A DNA stretch of 64,000 nt, taken from positions 62,001-126,000 of the forward strand of contig BATO01000002.1 of NCBI GenBank assembly GCA_000474255.1. Direction: 5' to 3'. How positions within the stretch are numbered: position 1 is the stretch's first letter; each line of letters begins with the position of its first letter. The stretch comes from Aquipseudomonas alcaligenes MRY13-0052. GTDB taxonomy: Bacteria > Pseudomonadota > Gammaproteobacteria > Pseudomonadales > Pseudomonadaceae. Positions 27,920 to 37,105 of the stretch are shown piece by piece. A program made the position numbers and the translations under genes. The notes under the pieces are model-generated. The model had not been told where the DNA came from. It saw nothing but the letters and a program-made list of their open reading frames with translations, and made no database searches.

Positions 27920-27937
27920 TCAACGCCTAGGCGTTGA
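27920..27937. repeat. Perfect 18-bp palindrome TCAACGCCTAGGCGTTGA
   Basis: It has no spacer and lies in the gap between the DUF5064-like gene and the 3' end of dctD. A symmetric protein-binding site or a short hairpin are both possible. It is not obviously upstream of any gene, since both neighbours end towards it. Confidence 0.6.
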
Positions 27938-28037
27938 GATGCGGTGCATGGAGCAAGGCCTGTGCCAGCGCCCGGGAGGCCCGCCATTGCTGGCGCGGGC
28001 GGTGGGCAGCTGCTTTCTTTGAGCGGAAAGTCGCCGA

Positions 28038-29414
28038 TCAGTCCTGTTCTTCTGCGGGATTTCCGCCGCCAAAGCTGATGTTGTGCTTGCGCAGCTTGTC
28101 CGAGAGCGTCTTGCGCGGCAGGCCCAGGGCTTCGGCCAGGCTGCGCATCGAACTGTGCGGGTTGCCCAGCTCGGCCAGGATCAGCGCCCGCTCGAAGGCT
28201 TCCACCTGCTCACTCAGGCCGCCGCCGTTGCTGGCGGGCAGGTCTGGCGTGCCGTTGTCCAGCGCCAGGTCGAGGCCCAGGGCGAAGCGCTCCCCGGCGT
28301 TCTGCAGTTCACGGACGTTGCCTGGCCAATCGTGGGTCAGCAGCAGGGCGCGCTGCGAGCTGTCCAGCGTGCGGGGCTGGCTGCCGTGGCGGGTGGCGGC
28401 GGCTTCGGCGAAGTGCTGGAACAGCAGCAGGATGTCTTCGCCGCGTTCGCGCAGCGGCGGGATGCGCAGGCTGGCGACGTTGAGCCGGTAGTAAAGGTCG
28501 GCGCGGAAGCGGCCCTGGTCGGCGGCCTGGCGCAGGTCTTCCTTGGTGGCGGCGATGACGCGGATGTCGAGGGGGATCAACTGGTTGGCGCCGAGGCGCT
28601 CGACCACCCGCTCCTGCAGCAGGCGCAGGAGCTTGACCTGTACGTCCGGGCTCATGCTCTCGATCTCGTCGAGGAACACGGTGCCGCCGTTGGCGTATTC
28701 GAACTTGCCGATGCGGCGCTTCTGCGCGCCGGTGAAGGCGCCCTGCTCATGGCCGAACAGCTCGCTTTCCACCACCGACTCCGCCAGAGCACCGGCATTG
28801 ATGGCGACGAAGGGGCCGTCGCGGCGCGCGGAGAGGTCGTGCAGGGCGCGGGCGACCACTTCCTTGCCGGCGCCGGTCTCACCGAGGATCAGCACATCGG
28901 CGCTGGTGCCGGCGAGGGCGCCGATCTGCTCGCGCAGGCGCTGAGCTGCTGGCGATTGGCCCACCAGGCGGCCGCTGAGCTGCTGGCGATCGGAAAGGGC
29001 CAGGCGCAGGCTGCGGTTTTCCAGCACCAGGCGGCGCAGGTCGAGGGCGCGGCGCACGCTGTCGATCAGGTCTTCGCTGGCGAAGGGTTTTTCCAGGAAG
29101 TCGTAGGCACCGGCGCGCATGGCCTGCACCGCCAGGGGGACGTCGCCGTGGCCGGTGATCAGCAGTACGGGCAACTGGGCGTCGCGCTCGTGGAGCTGGC
29201 GCAGCAGCTCGAGGCCGTCGACGCCGGGCATGCGGATATCGCTGACCACCACACCTGGCCAGTCGGCGGGCAGGCGGGCGGCCAGGCCATTGGCATCGCC
29301 CAGGGTGAGGACCTTGAGGCCGGCGAGGTCGAGTGTCTGGCTCAGGGCCTGGCGCAGGTGCGGGTCGTCGTCGACCAGCAGGACCTGGATGCCGGCTTCG
29401 ATGGGCTGGGTCAT
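28038..29414 (-). CDS. dctD: C4-dicarboxylate response regulator DctD (sigma-54 activator)
   Basis: 458 residues. The receiver domain (residues 8-120) has phospho-acceptor Asp59 in VVSDIRMPG. The AAA+ domain (about 148-385) has Walker A GETGAGKE (178-185), the sigma-54 contact loop GAFTGA (225-230) and Walker B TVFLDE (245-250). A Fis-type helix-turn-helix ends the protein (MRSLAEALGLPRKTLSDKLR). It activates sigma-54 promoters of dicarboxylate transporter genes. It overlaps dctB by 4 bp. No dct transporter gene lies next to it here. Confidence 0.94.
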   Translation of the reverse strand: MTQPIEAGIQVLLVDDDPHLRQALSQTLDLAGLKVLTLGDANGLAARLPADWPGVVVSDIRMPGVDGLELLRQLHERDAQLPVLLITGHGDVPLAVQAMRAGAYDFLEKPFASEDLIDSVRRALDLRRLVLENRSLRLALSDRQQLSGRLVGQSPAAQRLREQIGALAGTSADVLILGETGAGKEVVARALHDLSARRDGPFVAINAGALAESVVESELFGHEQGAFTGAQKRRIGKFEYANGGTVFLDEIESMSPDVQVKLLRLLQERVVERLGANQLIPLDIRVIAATKEDLRQAADQGRFRADLYYRLNVASLRIPPLRERGEDILLLFQHFAEAAATRHGSQPRTLDSSQRALLLTHDWPGNVRELQNAGERFALGLDLALDNGTPDLPASNGGGLSEQVEAFERALILAELGNPHSSMRSLAEALGLPRKTLSDKLRKHNISFGGGNPAEEQD

Positions 29415-31222
29415 GCGGAGTGGTCCTCGGGTGAGAGGGGGTTGGCGCCGGGGATGGCGGAGCGCAGGTGCAGGGTCAGCAGGGCACCGCCTTCGGGGTG
29501 GTTGGCCAGCAGCAGTTCGCCGCCGAGGGCGCGGATCAGGCTGTCGCAGATGGCCAGGCCGAGGCCGAGGCCCTGGGCACTGGTCTTGGTGGTGAAGAAG
29601 GGCTCGCGGGCCCGTTGCAAGGCTTCCTGGCTGAATCCGGGGCCGTTGTCGCGCAGGCTCAGGGTCACGCCTTCGGCATCGGTCTCGGCGCTGAGCCAGA
29701 TGCGCCGGGGGTGGGGCTTCTCGCCCAGGGCGTCGAGGGCATTGGCCAGCAGGTTGCCGAGCACCTGGCGCAGGCGGGTTTCGCCGGCCTGGACCCAGAG
29801 CTGGGCTTCGGGCATGTCGCGGATCAGCTCCACGTCCATCGCCCGGCGGCGCTTGGCCAGCAGCGACAGGGCATCGTCCAGCGCCGGTTGCAGGGCGACG
29901 CTTTCCGGCGCGTGGCGGTCGCGCCGGGCGAAGGCGCGCAGGTGGGCGATGATCGAGGCCATGCGCCCGGTGAGCTCGCTGATCTGCCGCAGGTTGCCGC
30001 GGGCGTCGTCGTAGCGTTCGTGGTCCAGCAGCACGCCGGCGTTGTCGGCGTAGCTGCGGATGGCCGCCAGGGGCTGGTTGAGTTCGTGGCTGATGCTCGC
30101 GGACATGGTGCCGAGGGCGGAGAGCTTGCCGGCCTGGACCACTTCGTCCTGGGCGCGGACCAGTTCCTGCTGGGCCTGCTCGCGCTCCAGCACTTCCACC
30201 TTGAGGCGGCTGTTGAGGGCTTCAAGGTCCTGGGTGCGCTCCTGCACGCGCAGCTCCAGCTCGCGCCGGGCACGGGCGTCGAGGGCGATGCGGTCGAGGT
30301 AGTGGCGACGGCGCTGCATCATCAGGCCGAGCAAGAGGAGAAGGGCGAGCAGGGTGGCGGCGGCGATGGCATCGGTGGTGCGCACCTGGCGGTCCACCAG
30401 CACCTGCGGGGCGAGGATGCTGACCGTCCAGCCGGTTTCGCGCAGCTCACGGCTCTGGGTGATCCATTCGCCCGGACGCAGGCGGATGGGCTCGGGGGAT
30501 TGGGTCGGATAGGGCTGGTTGGCGGAGATGGCGGCGCGCTCGGCGTTGTCCAGCTCGCGGGTGGAGTGGAAGCGCCATTGCGGGCGCGAGGTGATGATCG
30601 CCACGCCGTTGGAGTCGGTCACCAGCAACTGCTCGGGGGTGTTGCCCCAGAGGGATTCGGCGTCGTCCAGGTCGACCTTGACCACCAGAATGCCGATCAC
30701 CGCCTGGCCGTCGCGCACCGGGCTGGCATAGAAATAGCCGCGCTTGCCGGAGGTGGTGCCGAGCCCGAAGAAGCGGCCCTGGCGGCCCATGAGCGCCTCG
30801 CGGTAGTAGGGGCGGAAGGCGAAGTCGCGGCCGACGAAGCTGTCCGTCTTGTCCCAGTTGGAGGAACTGAGAGTGGTGCCCTGGGGGTTCATCAGGTAGA
30901 TGACGTCGGCGCCGGTCTCGTCGCGTACTTCGGCCAGCAGGCGGTTGGCGGCGTCCAGGCGGGCCGGGTCCTTTGGGTCCGCCAGCTGGCTGCGCAGGGC
31001 CGGCAGGTCGGCGAGGATCGGCGGCAGCACCTCGAAGCGGCGCAGGGTGCCCAGCAGGTTGGCGACGTAGAGGTCGAGGGTCTGCCGGTTCTGCTCGGCC
31101 AGGGCCTGGTTGTAGTAACGCTCAGCCAGGTGGTGGGCCGGCCACAGCAAGGGCGCCAGGACCAGGGCCAGCAGGACGAGGCTGCGCCAGCGGGGACGAT
31201 AGGGTAGGGCGTTGGCGGTCAT
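29411..31222 (-). CDS. dctB: C4-dicarboxylate sensor histidine kinase DctB
   Basis: 603 residues. The first membrane segment is at about 12-30, then comes a periplasmic double-PAS (Cache) sensor to about 283 and a second membrane segment at about 284-302. A coiled coil (310-365) leads to the HisKA domain with His379 in SASISHELNQP. The HATPase has DNGPGFS and GLGLGLAICDSL. It senses succinate, fumarate or malate and phosphorylates DctD. It starts 48 bp after rmlD, with a 9-bp hairpin (31232-31255) between them, so readthrough from rml is possible. Confidence 0.94.
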   Translation of the reverse strand: MTANALPYRPRWRSLVLLALVLAPLLWPAHHLAERYYNQALAEQNRQTLDLYVANLLGTLRRFEVLPPILADLPALRSQLADPKDPARLDAANRLLAEVRDETGADVIYLMNPQGTTLSSSNWDKTDSFVGRDFAFRPYYREALMGRQGRFFGLGTTSGKRGYFYASPVRDGQAVIGILVVKVDLDDAESLWGNTPEQLLVTDSNGVAIITSRPQWRFHSTRELDNAERAAISANQPYPTQSPEPIRLRPGEWITQSRELRETGWTVSILAPQVLVDRQVRTTDAIAAATLLALLLLLGLMMQRRRHYLDRIALDARARRELELRVQERTQDLEALNSRLKVEVLEREQAQQELVRAQDEVVQAGKLSALGTMSASISHELNQPLAAIRSYADNAGVLLDHERYDDARGNLRQISELTGRMASIIAHLRAFARRDRHAPESVALQPALDDALSLLAKRRRAMDVELIRDMPEAQLWVQAGETRLRQVLGNLLANALDALGEKPHPRRIWLSAETDAEGVTLSLRDNGPGFSQEALQRAREPFFTTKTSAQGLGLGLAICDSLIRALGGELLLANHPEGGALLTLHLRSAIPGANPLSPEDHSA

Positions 31223-31270
31223 GGGTGTCGGAATGCGCCGGGGATGCGGCGCATTATGACACTGGCGGGC

Positions 31271-32137
31271 TCAGCGAGGGTGACGCAAGCACTCGTCCAG
31301 GCCCAGGCGCCAGTCGGGCAGGGCGACGTCCCAGTCGCGCAGCAGCTTGCCGCCGTCCATCCGCGAGTTGAGCGGGCGTTGGGCAGGCGTGGGATAGGCG
31401 CTGCTGGGGATGGGCTCCAGGCGGGCGCAGGGCTTGCCTTCGGCCTTGAGCGTATCGGCTATGGCACTGGCGAAGCCGAACCAGGAGGTCTCGCCGCCGG
31501 CGCTGAAATGGTAGGTGCCCCAGGCCTGGCGGCCATCCTGCCAGCGCTGGATCAACGCGGCGGTGGCCGTGGCGATGCTGCCGGCCCAGGTGGGCGCGCC
31601 GATCTGGTCGGCCACCACACGCAGGTGATCGCGCTCCTGCAGCAGGCGCTGCATGGTGAGCAGGAAGTTGCGGCCGTGCAGGGAGTAGACCCAGCTGGTG
31701 CGCAGGATCAGGTGCGCACCGCCGACCGCGCGGATCGCCGCTTCCCCGGCCAGCTTGCTGCGGCCGTAGACGCCCAGCGGGTTGGGCGGGTCGTCCTCGC
31801 TGTAGGGCGCGTTTTTGCTGCCGTCGAAGACGTAGTCGGTGGAGTAGTGAATCAGCGGTGCGCCCAGGGCGGCGGCTTCCTCGGCCAGCACGCCGGGGGC
31901 GGTGGCGTTGAGGGCGAAGGCGGCCTCGGGCTCGCTTTCGGCCTGGTCCACGGCGGTGTGGGCGGCAGCGTTGATGATCAGTGCGGGGCGCTCGGCGCGT
32001 ACCAGGCGGCGGATGGCGTCGCTGTCAGCCAGGTCCAGGCGGTCGCGACCGAGGGCGAGCAGCTCGGCCTGATCGGCCAGGGCCAGGCGCAGTTCGCGGG
32101 CGACCTGGCCGCTGTGGCCGGTGATGAGGATCTTCAT
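31271..32137 (-). CDS. rmlD: dTDP-4-dehydrorhamnose reductase RmlD
   Basis: 288 residues. The short-chain dehydrogenase fold is shown by the N-terminal GHSGQVARELR nucleotide motif and catalytic YGRSKLAGE. STDYVFDG is a family signature. It performs the last step to dTDP-L-rhamnose, the donor for O-antigen, LPS core and rhamnolipid. It is the fourth gene of rmlBACD and overlaps rmlC by 4 bp. Confidence 0.95.
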   Translation of the reverse strand: MKILITGHSGQVARELRLALADQAELLALGRDRLDLADSDAIRRLVRAERPALIINAAAHTAVDQAESEPEAAFALNATAPGVLAEEAAALGAPLIHYSTDYVFDGSKNAPYSEDDPPNPLGVYGRSKLAGEAAIRAVGGAHLILRTSWVYSLHGRNFLLTMQRLLQERDHLRVVADQIGAPTWAGSIATATAALIQRWQDGRQAWGTYHFSAGGETSWFGFASAIADTLKAEGKPCARLEPIPSSAYPTPAQRPLNSRMDGGKLLRDWDVALPDWRLGLDECLRHPR

Positions 32138-32679
32138 GGGAATACGTCGGCCTCTTCGAGGCTCAGGCCGGCCTGGTCCTTGGCGGAAAGCTGGGGCGCT
32201 TCGCTGAGCTGCCAGTCGATGGCCAGGGTCGGGTCATCCCAGCGGATGCAACGCTCGTGGGCCGGGGCGTAGTAGTCGGTGGTCTTGTAGAGGAACTCGG
32301 CGAACTCGCTGAGCACCACGAAGCCATGGGCGAAGCCTTCCGGAACCCAGAGCTGGCGCTTGTTCTCGGCAGACAGGTGCACACCGACCCAGCGGCCGAA
32401 GTTCGGCGAGCTGCGGCGCACGTCCACTGCGACGTCGAGCACCTCGCCGGCGGTGACCCGTACCAATTTCCCCTGGGCCTGTTGCAGCTGGTAGTGCAGG
32501 CCGCGCAGCACGCCCTTTTGCGAGCGCGAATGGTTGTCCTGGACGAACTCACGCTTGAGGCCGGTGGCCTCTTCGAAGGCGCGGGCGTTGAAACTCTCGA
32601 AGAAGAAACCGCGCTCATCGCCGAACACGCGGGGTTCGAGAATCAGCACTTCCGGCAGTTCGGTGGCGATGGCCTTCAT
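32134..32679 (-). CDS. rmlC: dTDP-4-dehydrorhamnose 3,5-epimerase RmlC
   Basis: 181 residues, a cupin. [19 protein letters not shown] contains the catalytic His region, and [15 protein letters not shown] is the second family block. It epimerises C3 and C5 of the dTDP-4-keto sugar. It overlaps both neighbours by 4 bp (ATGA). Confidence 0.95.
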   Translation of the reverse strand: MKAIATELPEVLILEPRVFGDERGFFFESFNARAFEEATGLKREFVQDNHSRSQKGVLRGLHYQLQQAQGKLVRVTAGEVLDVAVDVRRSSPNFGRWVGVHLSAENKRQLWVPEGFAHGFVVLSEFAEFLYKTTDYYAPAHERCIRWDDPTLAIDWQLSEAPQLSAKDQAGLSLEEADVFP

Positions 32680-33548
32680 GCCTGCTCTCCTGCCAGCTTG
32701 TAGAGGTATTGGCCGTAGCCGGTCTTGCCGAAAGCCTTGGCCCGCTCCAGCAGCAATGCCTTGTCGATCCAGCCGTTCTGGAAGGCGATCTCTTCCAGGC
32801 AGGCGACCTTGAGGCCCTGGCGGTGCTCGATGGTCTGCACGTACTGGGAGGCCTCCAGCAGGCTGTCGTGGGTGCCGGTGTCGAGCCAGGCGAAGCCGCG
32901 GCCGAGCTTCTCGACACGCAGGTCACCGCGCTTCAGATAGGCGTTGTTGACGTCGGTGATCTCCAGCTCGCCACGGTGGGAAGGCTTCACCGCCTTGGCA
33001 ATCTCGATCACGTCGTTGTCGTAGAAGTACAGGCCGGTGACGGCATAGCTGGACTTGGGCTTGGCGGGCTTCTCTTCGATGGAGATGGCCTGGCCCTGCT
33101 CGTCGAACTCGATGACACCGAAGCGCTCCGGGTCGTTGACCCAGTAGCCGAACACGGTGGCGCCTTTATTGCCTTCGGCCGCGCGCTTGAGCTTCTCGGT
33201 GAAGTGCTGGCCGTGGAAGATATTGTCGCCGAGGATCAGGCAGACCGAATCGCTGCCGATGAATTCCTGGCCGATCAGGAAGGCTTGGGCCAGCCCGTCC
33301 GGCGAAGGCTGTTCGGCGTAGCTGAAGCGCACGCCGAACTGGCTGCCGTCACCCAGCAGGTTGCGGTACTGGGGCAGGTCCTGGGGGGTGGAAATGACCA
33401 GGATCTCGCGGATGCCGGCGAGCATCAGCACCGAGATGGGGTAGTAGATCATCGGCTTGTCGTAGATCGGCAGCAGCTGCTTGGATACGCCAAGGGTGAT
33501 GGGGTGCAGGCGGGTGCCGGAGCCACCGGCGAGGACGATGCCTTTCAT
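32676..33548 (-). CDS. rmlA: Glucose-1-phosphate thymidylyltransferase RmlA
   Basis: 290 residues. The nucleotidyltransferase signature [11 protein letters not shown] is at residues 8-18, followed by [17 protein letters not shown] and [10 protein letters not shown]. It joins glucose-1-phosphate and dTTP and is feedback-inhibited by dTDP-rhamnose in this family. It overlaps rmlB and rmlC by 4 bp each. Confidence 0.95.
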   Translation of the reverse strand: MKGIVLAGGSGTRLHPITLGVSKQLLPIYDKPMIYYPISVLMLAGIREILVISTPQDLPQYRNLLGDGSQFGVRFSYAEQPSPDGLAQAFLIGQEFIGSDSVCLILGDNIFHGQHFTEKLKRAAEGNKGATVFGYWVNDPERFGVIEFDEQGQAISIEEKPAKPKSSYAVTGLYFYDNDVIEIAKAVKPSHRGELEITDVNNAYLKRGDLRVEKLGRGFAWLDTGTHDSLLEASQYVQTIEHRQGLKVACLEEIAFQNGWIDKALLLERAKAFGKTGYGQYLYKLAGEQA

Positions 33549-34609
33549 GCTTGGGCTCCCAGGCGTTCACGTTGATAGCTGCCGTCCTGTACGCGACGGC
33601 ACCATTCCAGGTTGTCGAGGTACCACTGCACGGTCTTGCGCAGCCCGGTCTCGAAGGTTTCCTGCGGCGTCCAGCCCAGCTCGCGCTCGATCTTGCTCGC
33701 GTCGATGGCGTAGCGCAGGTCGTGGCCGGGGCGGTCCTTCACGTGGGTGATCAACTCGTCGAAGCGAGCGACGCCGTTGGGCTTGGAAGGTGCCAGCTCT
33801 TCCAGCAGTGCGCAGATGCCGCGCACCACGTCGATGTTCTTCTGCTCGTTATGGCCGCCGATGTTGTAGGTCTCGCCGACCTGGCCACGGGTGACCACTT
33901 CCACCAGGGCCCGAGCGTGGTCCTCGACGAACAGCCAATCGCGCACCTGCAGGCCGTCGCCATAGACCGGCAGCGGCTTGCCTTCCAGAGCGTTGAGGAT
34001 CATCAGCGGGATCAGCTTCTCGGGGAAGTGATAGGGGCCGTAGTTGTTGGAGCAATTGGTCAGCAGCACCGGCAGGCCATAGGTGCGGTTCCAGGCGCGG
34101 ACCAGGTGATCGGACGCGGCCTTGCTCGCCGAATAGGGCGAGCTGGGCGCATAGGGCGTGGTCTCGGTGAACAGGTCGTCCACGCCATGCAGGTCGCCAT
34201 ACACTTCGTCGGTGGAGATGTGATGGAAACGGAAGGCCGCCTTGCGTTCGGCATCCAGCCCCATCCAGTAAGCGCGGGCGCTTTCCAGCAGGGCGTAGGT
34301 GCCGACAATGTTGGTCTGGATGAACTCGGCCGGGCCATCGATGGAGCGATCGACATGGGACTCGGCGGCCAGGTGCATGATGGCGTCGGGCTGGAAGCGC
34401 TGCAGGGCGGCGTTGACCGTGTCGCTGTCGGCGATATCGGCTTTCAGGAACTGGTAGCGGGGGTTGTCCGCGACGCTGGCCAGGGATTCGAGGTTGCCGG
34501 CGTAGGTCAGCTTGTCGAGGTTGAGAACCTCGTGGTCTGTCTCGTTCAGCAGGTGCCGGACGAGTGCGGAACCGATGAAGCCGGCTCCGCCGGTGATGAG
34601 AATGCGCAT
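33545..34609 (-). CDS. rmlB: dTDP-glucose 4,6-dehydratase RmlB
   Basis: 354 residues from the ATG of [17 protein letters not shown] (Rossmann GxxGxxG). The extended-SDR catalytic [10 protein letters not shown] and STDEVYGDL are present. It makes dTDP-4-keto-6-deoxyglucose. It is the first gene of rmlBACD, with GAGG-type sequence before the ATG. The operon promoter should lie in 34610-34740, where I see no clear consensus. Confidence 0.95.
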   Translation of the reverse strand: MRILITGGAGFIGSALVRHLLNETDHEVLNLDKLTYAGNLESLASVADNPRYQFLKADIADSDTVNAALQRFQPDAIMHLAAESHVDRSIDGPAEFIQTNIVGTYALLESARAYWMGLDAERKAAFRFHHISTDEVYGDLHGVDDLFTETTPYAPSSPYSASKAASDHLVRAWNRTYGLPVLLTNCSNNYGPYHFPEKLIPLMILNALEGKPLPVYGDGLQVRDWLFVEDHARALVEVVTRGQVGETYNIGGHNEQKNIDVVRGICALLEELAPSKPNGVARFDELITHVKDRPGHDLRYAIDASKIERELGWTPQETFETGLRKTVQWYLDNLEWCRRVQDGSYQRERLGAQA

Positions 34610-34742
34610 CCCTGAACCTCGACTAAATAAGGGTGATGATATCTGCCGTCGGTCGCTACGGAAATTGAGTTTGCTTTTGAAGCAACAGATGTTCGGTATG
34701 AAGTTATTGTGCCCTGGTGACAGAAAGCCCCGAAAACAAAAA

Positions 34743-34764
34743 AGCCCCGCATCTCTGCGGGGCT
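34743..34764 (-). terminator. Terminator of the tRNA-Thr transcript
   Basis: An 8-bp stem AGCCCCGC/GCGGGGCT with a 6-base loop is flanked by A-runs and T-runs on both sides. On the tRNA strand it is followed by TTTTTTGTTTT, a classic Rho-independent signal. Confidence 0.85.
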
Positions 34765-34775
34765 TTTTCATGTTT

Positions 34776-34851
<76 letters not shown>

Positions 34852-34862
34852 AAGGGGCGGCC

Positions 34863-34890
34863 ATTATAGCGATTGGTTGAGCCGAGTAAA
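34863..34890 (-). promoter_or_regulatory. Sigma-70 promoter of tRNA-Thr
   Basis: On the tRNA strand there is a perfect -10 TATAAT (34863-34868) with a -35-like TTTACT (34885-34890) 16 bp upstream. The stretch after the -10 is GC-rich (GGCCGCCCC), typical of stringently controlled stable-RNA promoters. Confidence 0.75.
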
Positions 34891-35023
34891 CCACCTGTTG
34901 CTGCTGCTCAGAATCAGAATGCGCAGGCTTATGCACAAGTGAGTGGTTTTTGGCACGGAAGTACTCGTGAACTGTGATTCAGGTCGCGGAACCGCGTAAC
35001 TGGCTGTTTTCTTGATGTTTTAT

Positions 35024-35045
35024 TTTTTGATCAAAAAGCGATCAA
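35024..35045. repeat. AT-rich overlapping palindromes TTTTTGATCAAAAA and TTGATC-N7-GATCAA
   Basis: A perfect 14-bp palindrome (35024-35037) overlaps a 6-bp inverted repeat with 7-base spacer (35027-35045). The site lies in the gap between the methyltransferase stop and tRNA-Thr. It may serve as a weak terminator or a protein site. Confidence 0.45.
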
Positions 35046-35089
35046 TTCTCAGCAGGCCTTGCCCGGATGGGCGTTCGGGCAGTTGCTCA

Positions 35090-36316
35090 TCATTCATCAA
35101 CAAAGTTATCCACAGGTTCTGTGGGCAACTCGCTGCGCTCCGCGAGTAGCAAGAGGTTGCGGGGGGTGAGGCGGTGTTCGCAGAAGCGGCCGGCCTGCAC
35201 CCGGTAGCCGCGCTCCTGAAGAAACAGGGCGCGGTCTAGCAGCAGCCAGATTTCCAGGGGGCGGCGGTAGAGGGCGCGCAGCAGCTCCAGGTTGCGTACC
35301 TGGGCCAGGCGTTGCCAGCCCTGGGCCTCCAGCCTGGCCCAGTCGCGCGGAGCAGGCGCAGCCAGGCCCTTGAGCTGGGCGAGGTCGTGGCAGTAGCGCT
35401 CGAAGGTCTTTTCCAGCCAGCTCACCGGTAATGAGGGTGTGGGCAGGTACTGGTCGAGGCCGCGTTGTTCCCGCTGCAGCAGGTCGAAGGCCAGGCGCCT
35501 GGCCATGGACTGGTCGCGCTGGCGGCGGACGCGCGCACCGGCGGTGACGGTTTCGCTCTGTACCAGGCGCAGGTCCCGCCGATCCGGGCGCAGGGTGGAG
35601 AGTTGCGCGGCGGTGGAGAGGGGCTGGTAGTGCTGTTCTGTGATGCGGTTGTAGCAGCAGGGGGCGATGGCGAGTTGTCCACAGCCCTGGTCAGTGGCCA
35701 GTTGCAGCAGGCGGACGTGCAGGTCGCCGCAGGCATGCAGAGCGATGGCGGTGTGTTCGGGGCGCAGCTGCGATGCTGCGTCGACAGCCAGCACGTCTTG
35801 CAGGTGGTGCGAGGCTGCGAGACCGAGCCGGTCGCTGAGGCGTTGGCCGTCTTCCACCAGCAGTGGATCGAACTCCAGGCAGGTAAGTGCGGCGTTGGGG
35901 TGGGCTAAGGTGCGCCCAAGGTGGCCTTTGCCGGCGCACCAGTCGAGCCAGTGGCGGGGCGGATGAGCGAACCGCAGGCTGCCGGCGAAGGCCTGAATCT
36001 GCTGCCATTTGCGGCCGGGCACGTCGAGGCAGAGGGCAGACGGCCACTGGCGCTCGGGGGCGTTATCGAATGCGCCGGTGTCGGCCAGCTTGTGGGAGCG
36101 AGCCGCCAGTTCGGGGAAGGGCGCGGGTGCATTGGGCAGGTGCAGCAGGCCATGGCTCGCTTCCGCCTGCTCCAGGCTGCGGCCGCGTAGCCAGCGGGCC
36201 AGTTCGGGCAGTTGGTCTTCCCAGCCCAGGCGCAACTCGGTGAAGGGTTCCGGGTGCCACAGCGGGTAGCCCTGGCTGAGGAACTCATCCAGCGCGGTGA
36301 AGCGTTCGAGCAGCAT
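35090..36316 (-). CDS. SAM-dependent methyltransferase (Methyltransf_32-like)
   Basis: About 408 residues. HWLDWCAGKGHLGRTLAHPN is the SAM-binding loop typical of the family that includes the methyltransferase domain of eukaryotic GSTCD. LTCLEFDPLLVEDGQ follows as the acidic loop, then ALHACGDLHVRLL and IAPCCYNRI. The substrate is unknown; RNA or protein are both possible. The start is ambiguous: I use MLLERF, which has AGGG upstream; the ATG ten codons earlier is the alternative. Confidence 0.8.
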   Translation of the reverse strand: MLLERFTALDEFLSQGYPLWHPEPFTELRLGWEDQLPELARWLRGRSLEQAEASHGLLHLPNAPAPFPELAARSHKLADTGAFDNAPERQWPSALCLDVPGRKWQQIQAFAGSLRFAHPPRHWLDWCAGKGHLGRTLAHPNAALTCLEFDPLLVEDGQRLSDRLGLAASHHLQDVLAVDAASQLRPEHTAIALHACGDLHVRLLQLATDQGCGQLAIAPCCYNRITEQHYQPLSTAAQLSTLRPDRRDLRLVQSETVTAGARVRRQRDQSMARRLAFDLLQREQRGLDQYLPTPSLPVSWLEKTFERYCHDLAQLKGLAAPAPRDWARLEAQGWQRLAQVRNLELLRALYRRPLEIWLLLDRALFLQERGYRVQAGRFCEHRLTPRNLLLLAERSELPTEPVDNFVDE

Positions 36317-36384
36317 TGAGCCCTGAAGGGGGGCGGGGCTTGGCATGGCGAGGAAGGGGAAGATGGTCGGGCGCGCAGTATAAC

Positions 36385-36409
36385 GCCGCCCCTCGTGGCG
36401 AGGGGCGGC
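36385..36409 (-). terminator. Hairpin after the amino-acid ABC operon
   Basis: A perfect 11-bp stem GCCGCCCCTCG/CGAGGGGCGGC with a 3-base loop lies 7 bp after the last permease stop. It is followed by TTATACT on the same strand, which may be the -10 of the methyltransferase promoter rather than a U-tract. Confidence 0.6.
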
Positions 36410-36415
36410 GCCCGG

Positions 36416-37105
36416 TCAGCGGCCTTGGCAGGCGTCGACGCGCAGCCAGCGTTCCAGCAGGCGGAAGCCGCGCACCAGAAGGAAGGCGATCACCAGGTAG
36501 AACATGCCGGCGGCGAAGAAGATTTCGACCGGCAGGTAGGTGCGGGCAATGATGGTACGGGCCATGCCGGTGAGTTCCAGCAGGGTCACGGTGCTGGCCA
36601 GGGCGCTGGCCTTGAGCATCAGGATCACTTCGTTGCTGTAGGCCGGCAGGCCGATGCGTGCAGCGCGCGGCAGGATGATGTGCACCAGCGCCTTGAACTG
36701 CGACATGCCCAGCGCCCGCGCCGCTTCGATCTCACCCGGCGGGATGGCCTGGATGGCGCCGCGGATGATCTCGGCGATATAGGCCGCCGTGTGCAGGGTC
36801 ATGGTGATGACGGCACACCAGAACGGGTCGCGCAGGTAGGGCCAGAGCGGGCCCTTGCGCACCAGGTCGAACTGGGCGAGGCCGTAGTAGACCAGGAACA
36901 ACTGCACCAGCAGCGGCGTGCCGCGGAAGAAGAAGATGTAGCCGTAGGGCAGGGCGCGCACATACCAGTGGCGCGAGGAGCGGGCGATGCCCATGGGCAG
37001 GGCGAGGATCAGCCCGGCGACCACGGCGATGGCCACCAGCTCCAGAGTCAGCAGCGCACCGTCACACAGGCGCGGCAGGTATTTGATGATGACTTCCCAG
37101 TTCAT
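36416..37105 (-). CDS. Amino-acid ABC transporter permease (HisM-like)
   Basis: 229 residues with about five membrane segments. The EAA loop is EIEAARALGMSQFKALVHII. It belongs to the polar amino-acid permease family (LAO/histidine/octopine type). AAGGAG precedes the ATG. It overlaps the preceding permease gene by 4 bp. It forms the membrane channel with that partner. Confidence 0.93.
   Translation of the reverse strand: MNWEVIIKYLPRLCDGALLTLELVAIAVVAGLILALPMGIARSSRHWYVRALPYGYIFFFRGTPLLVQLFLVYYGLAQFDLVRKGPLWPYLRDPFWCAVITMTLHTAAYIAEIIRGAIQAIPPGEIEAARALGMSQFKALVHIILPRAARIGLPAYSNEVILMLKASALASTVTLLELTGMARTIIARTYLPVEIFFAAGMFYLVIAFLLVRGFRLLERWLRVDACQGR

Noticed and set aside
31232..31255. Hairpin between rmlD and dctB as an rml terminator
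   Set aside because: The 9-bp stem is perfect but has no U-tract, and it lies only 10 bp from the dctB start, so I could not decide between terminator, leader structure or chance.
35027..35045. TTGATC-N7-GATCAA as an ANR/FNR site
   Set aside because: The half-sites are too far apart for FNR-type binding, and no promoter of a suitable gene is next to it.
35106..35114. DnaA-box-like TTATCCACA
   Set aside because: Single copy inside the end of the methyltransferase gene. There is no cluster of boxes, no AT-rich unwinding region and no dnaA/dnaN, so it is not an origin.
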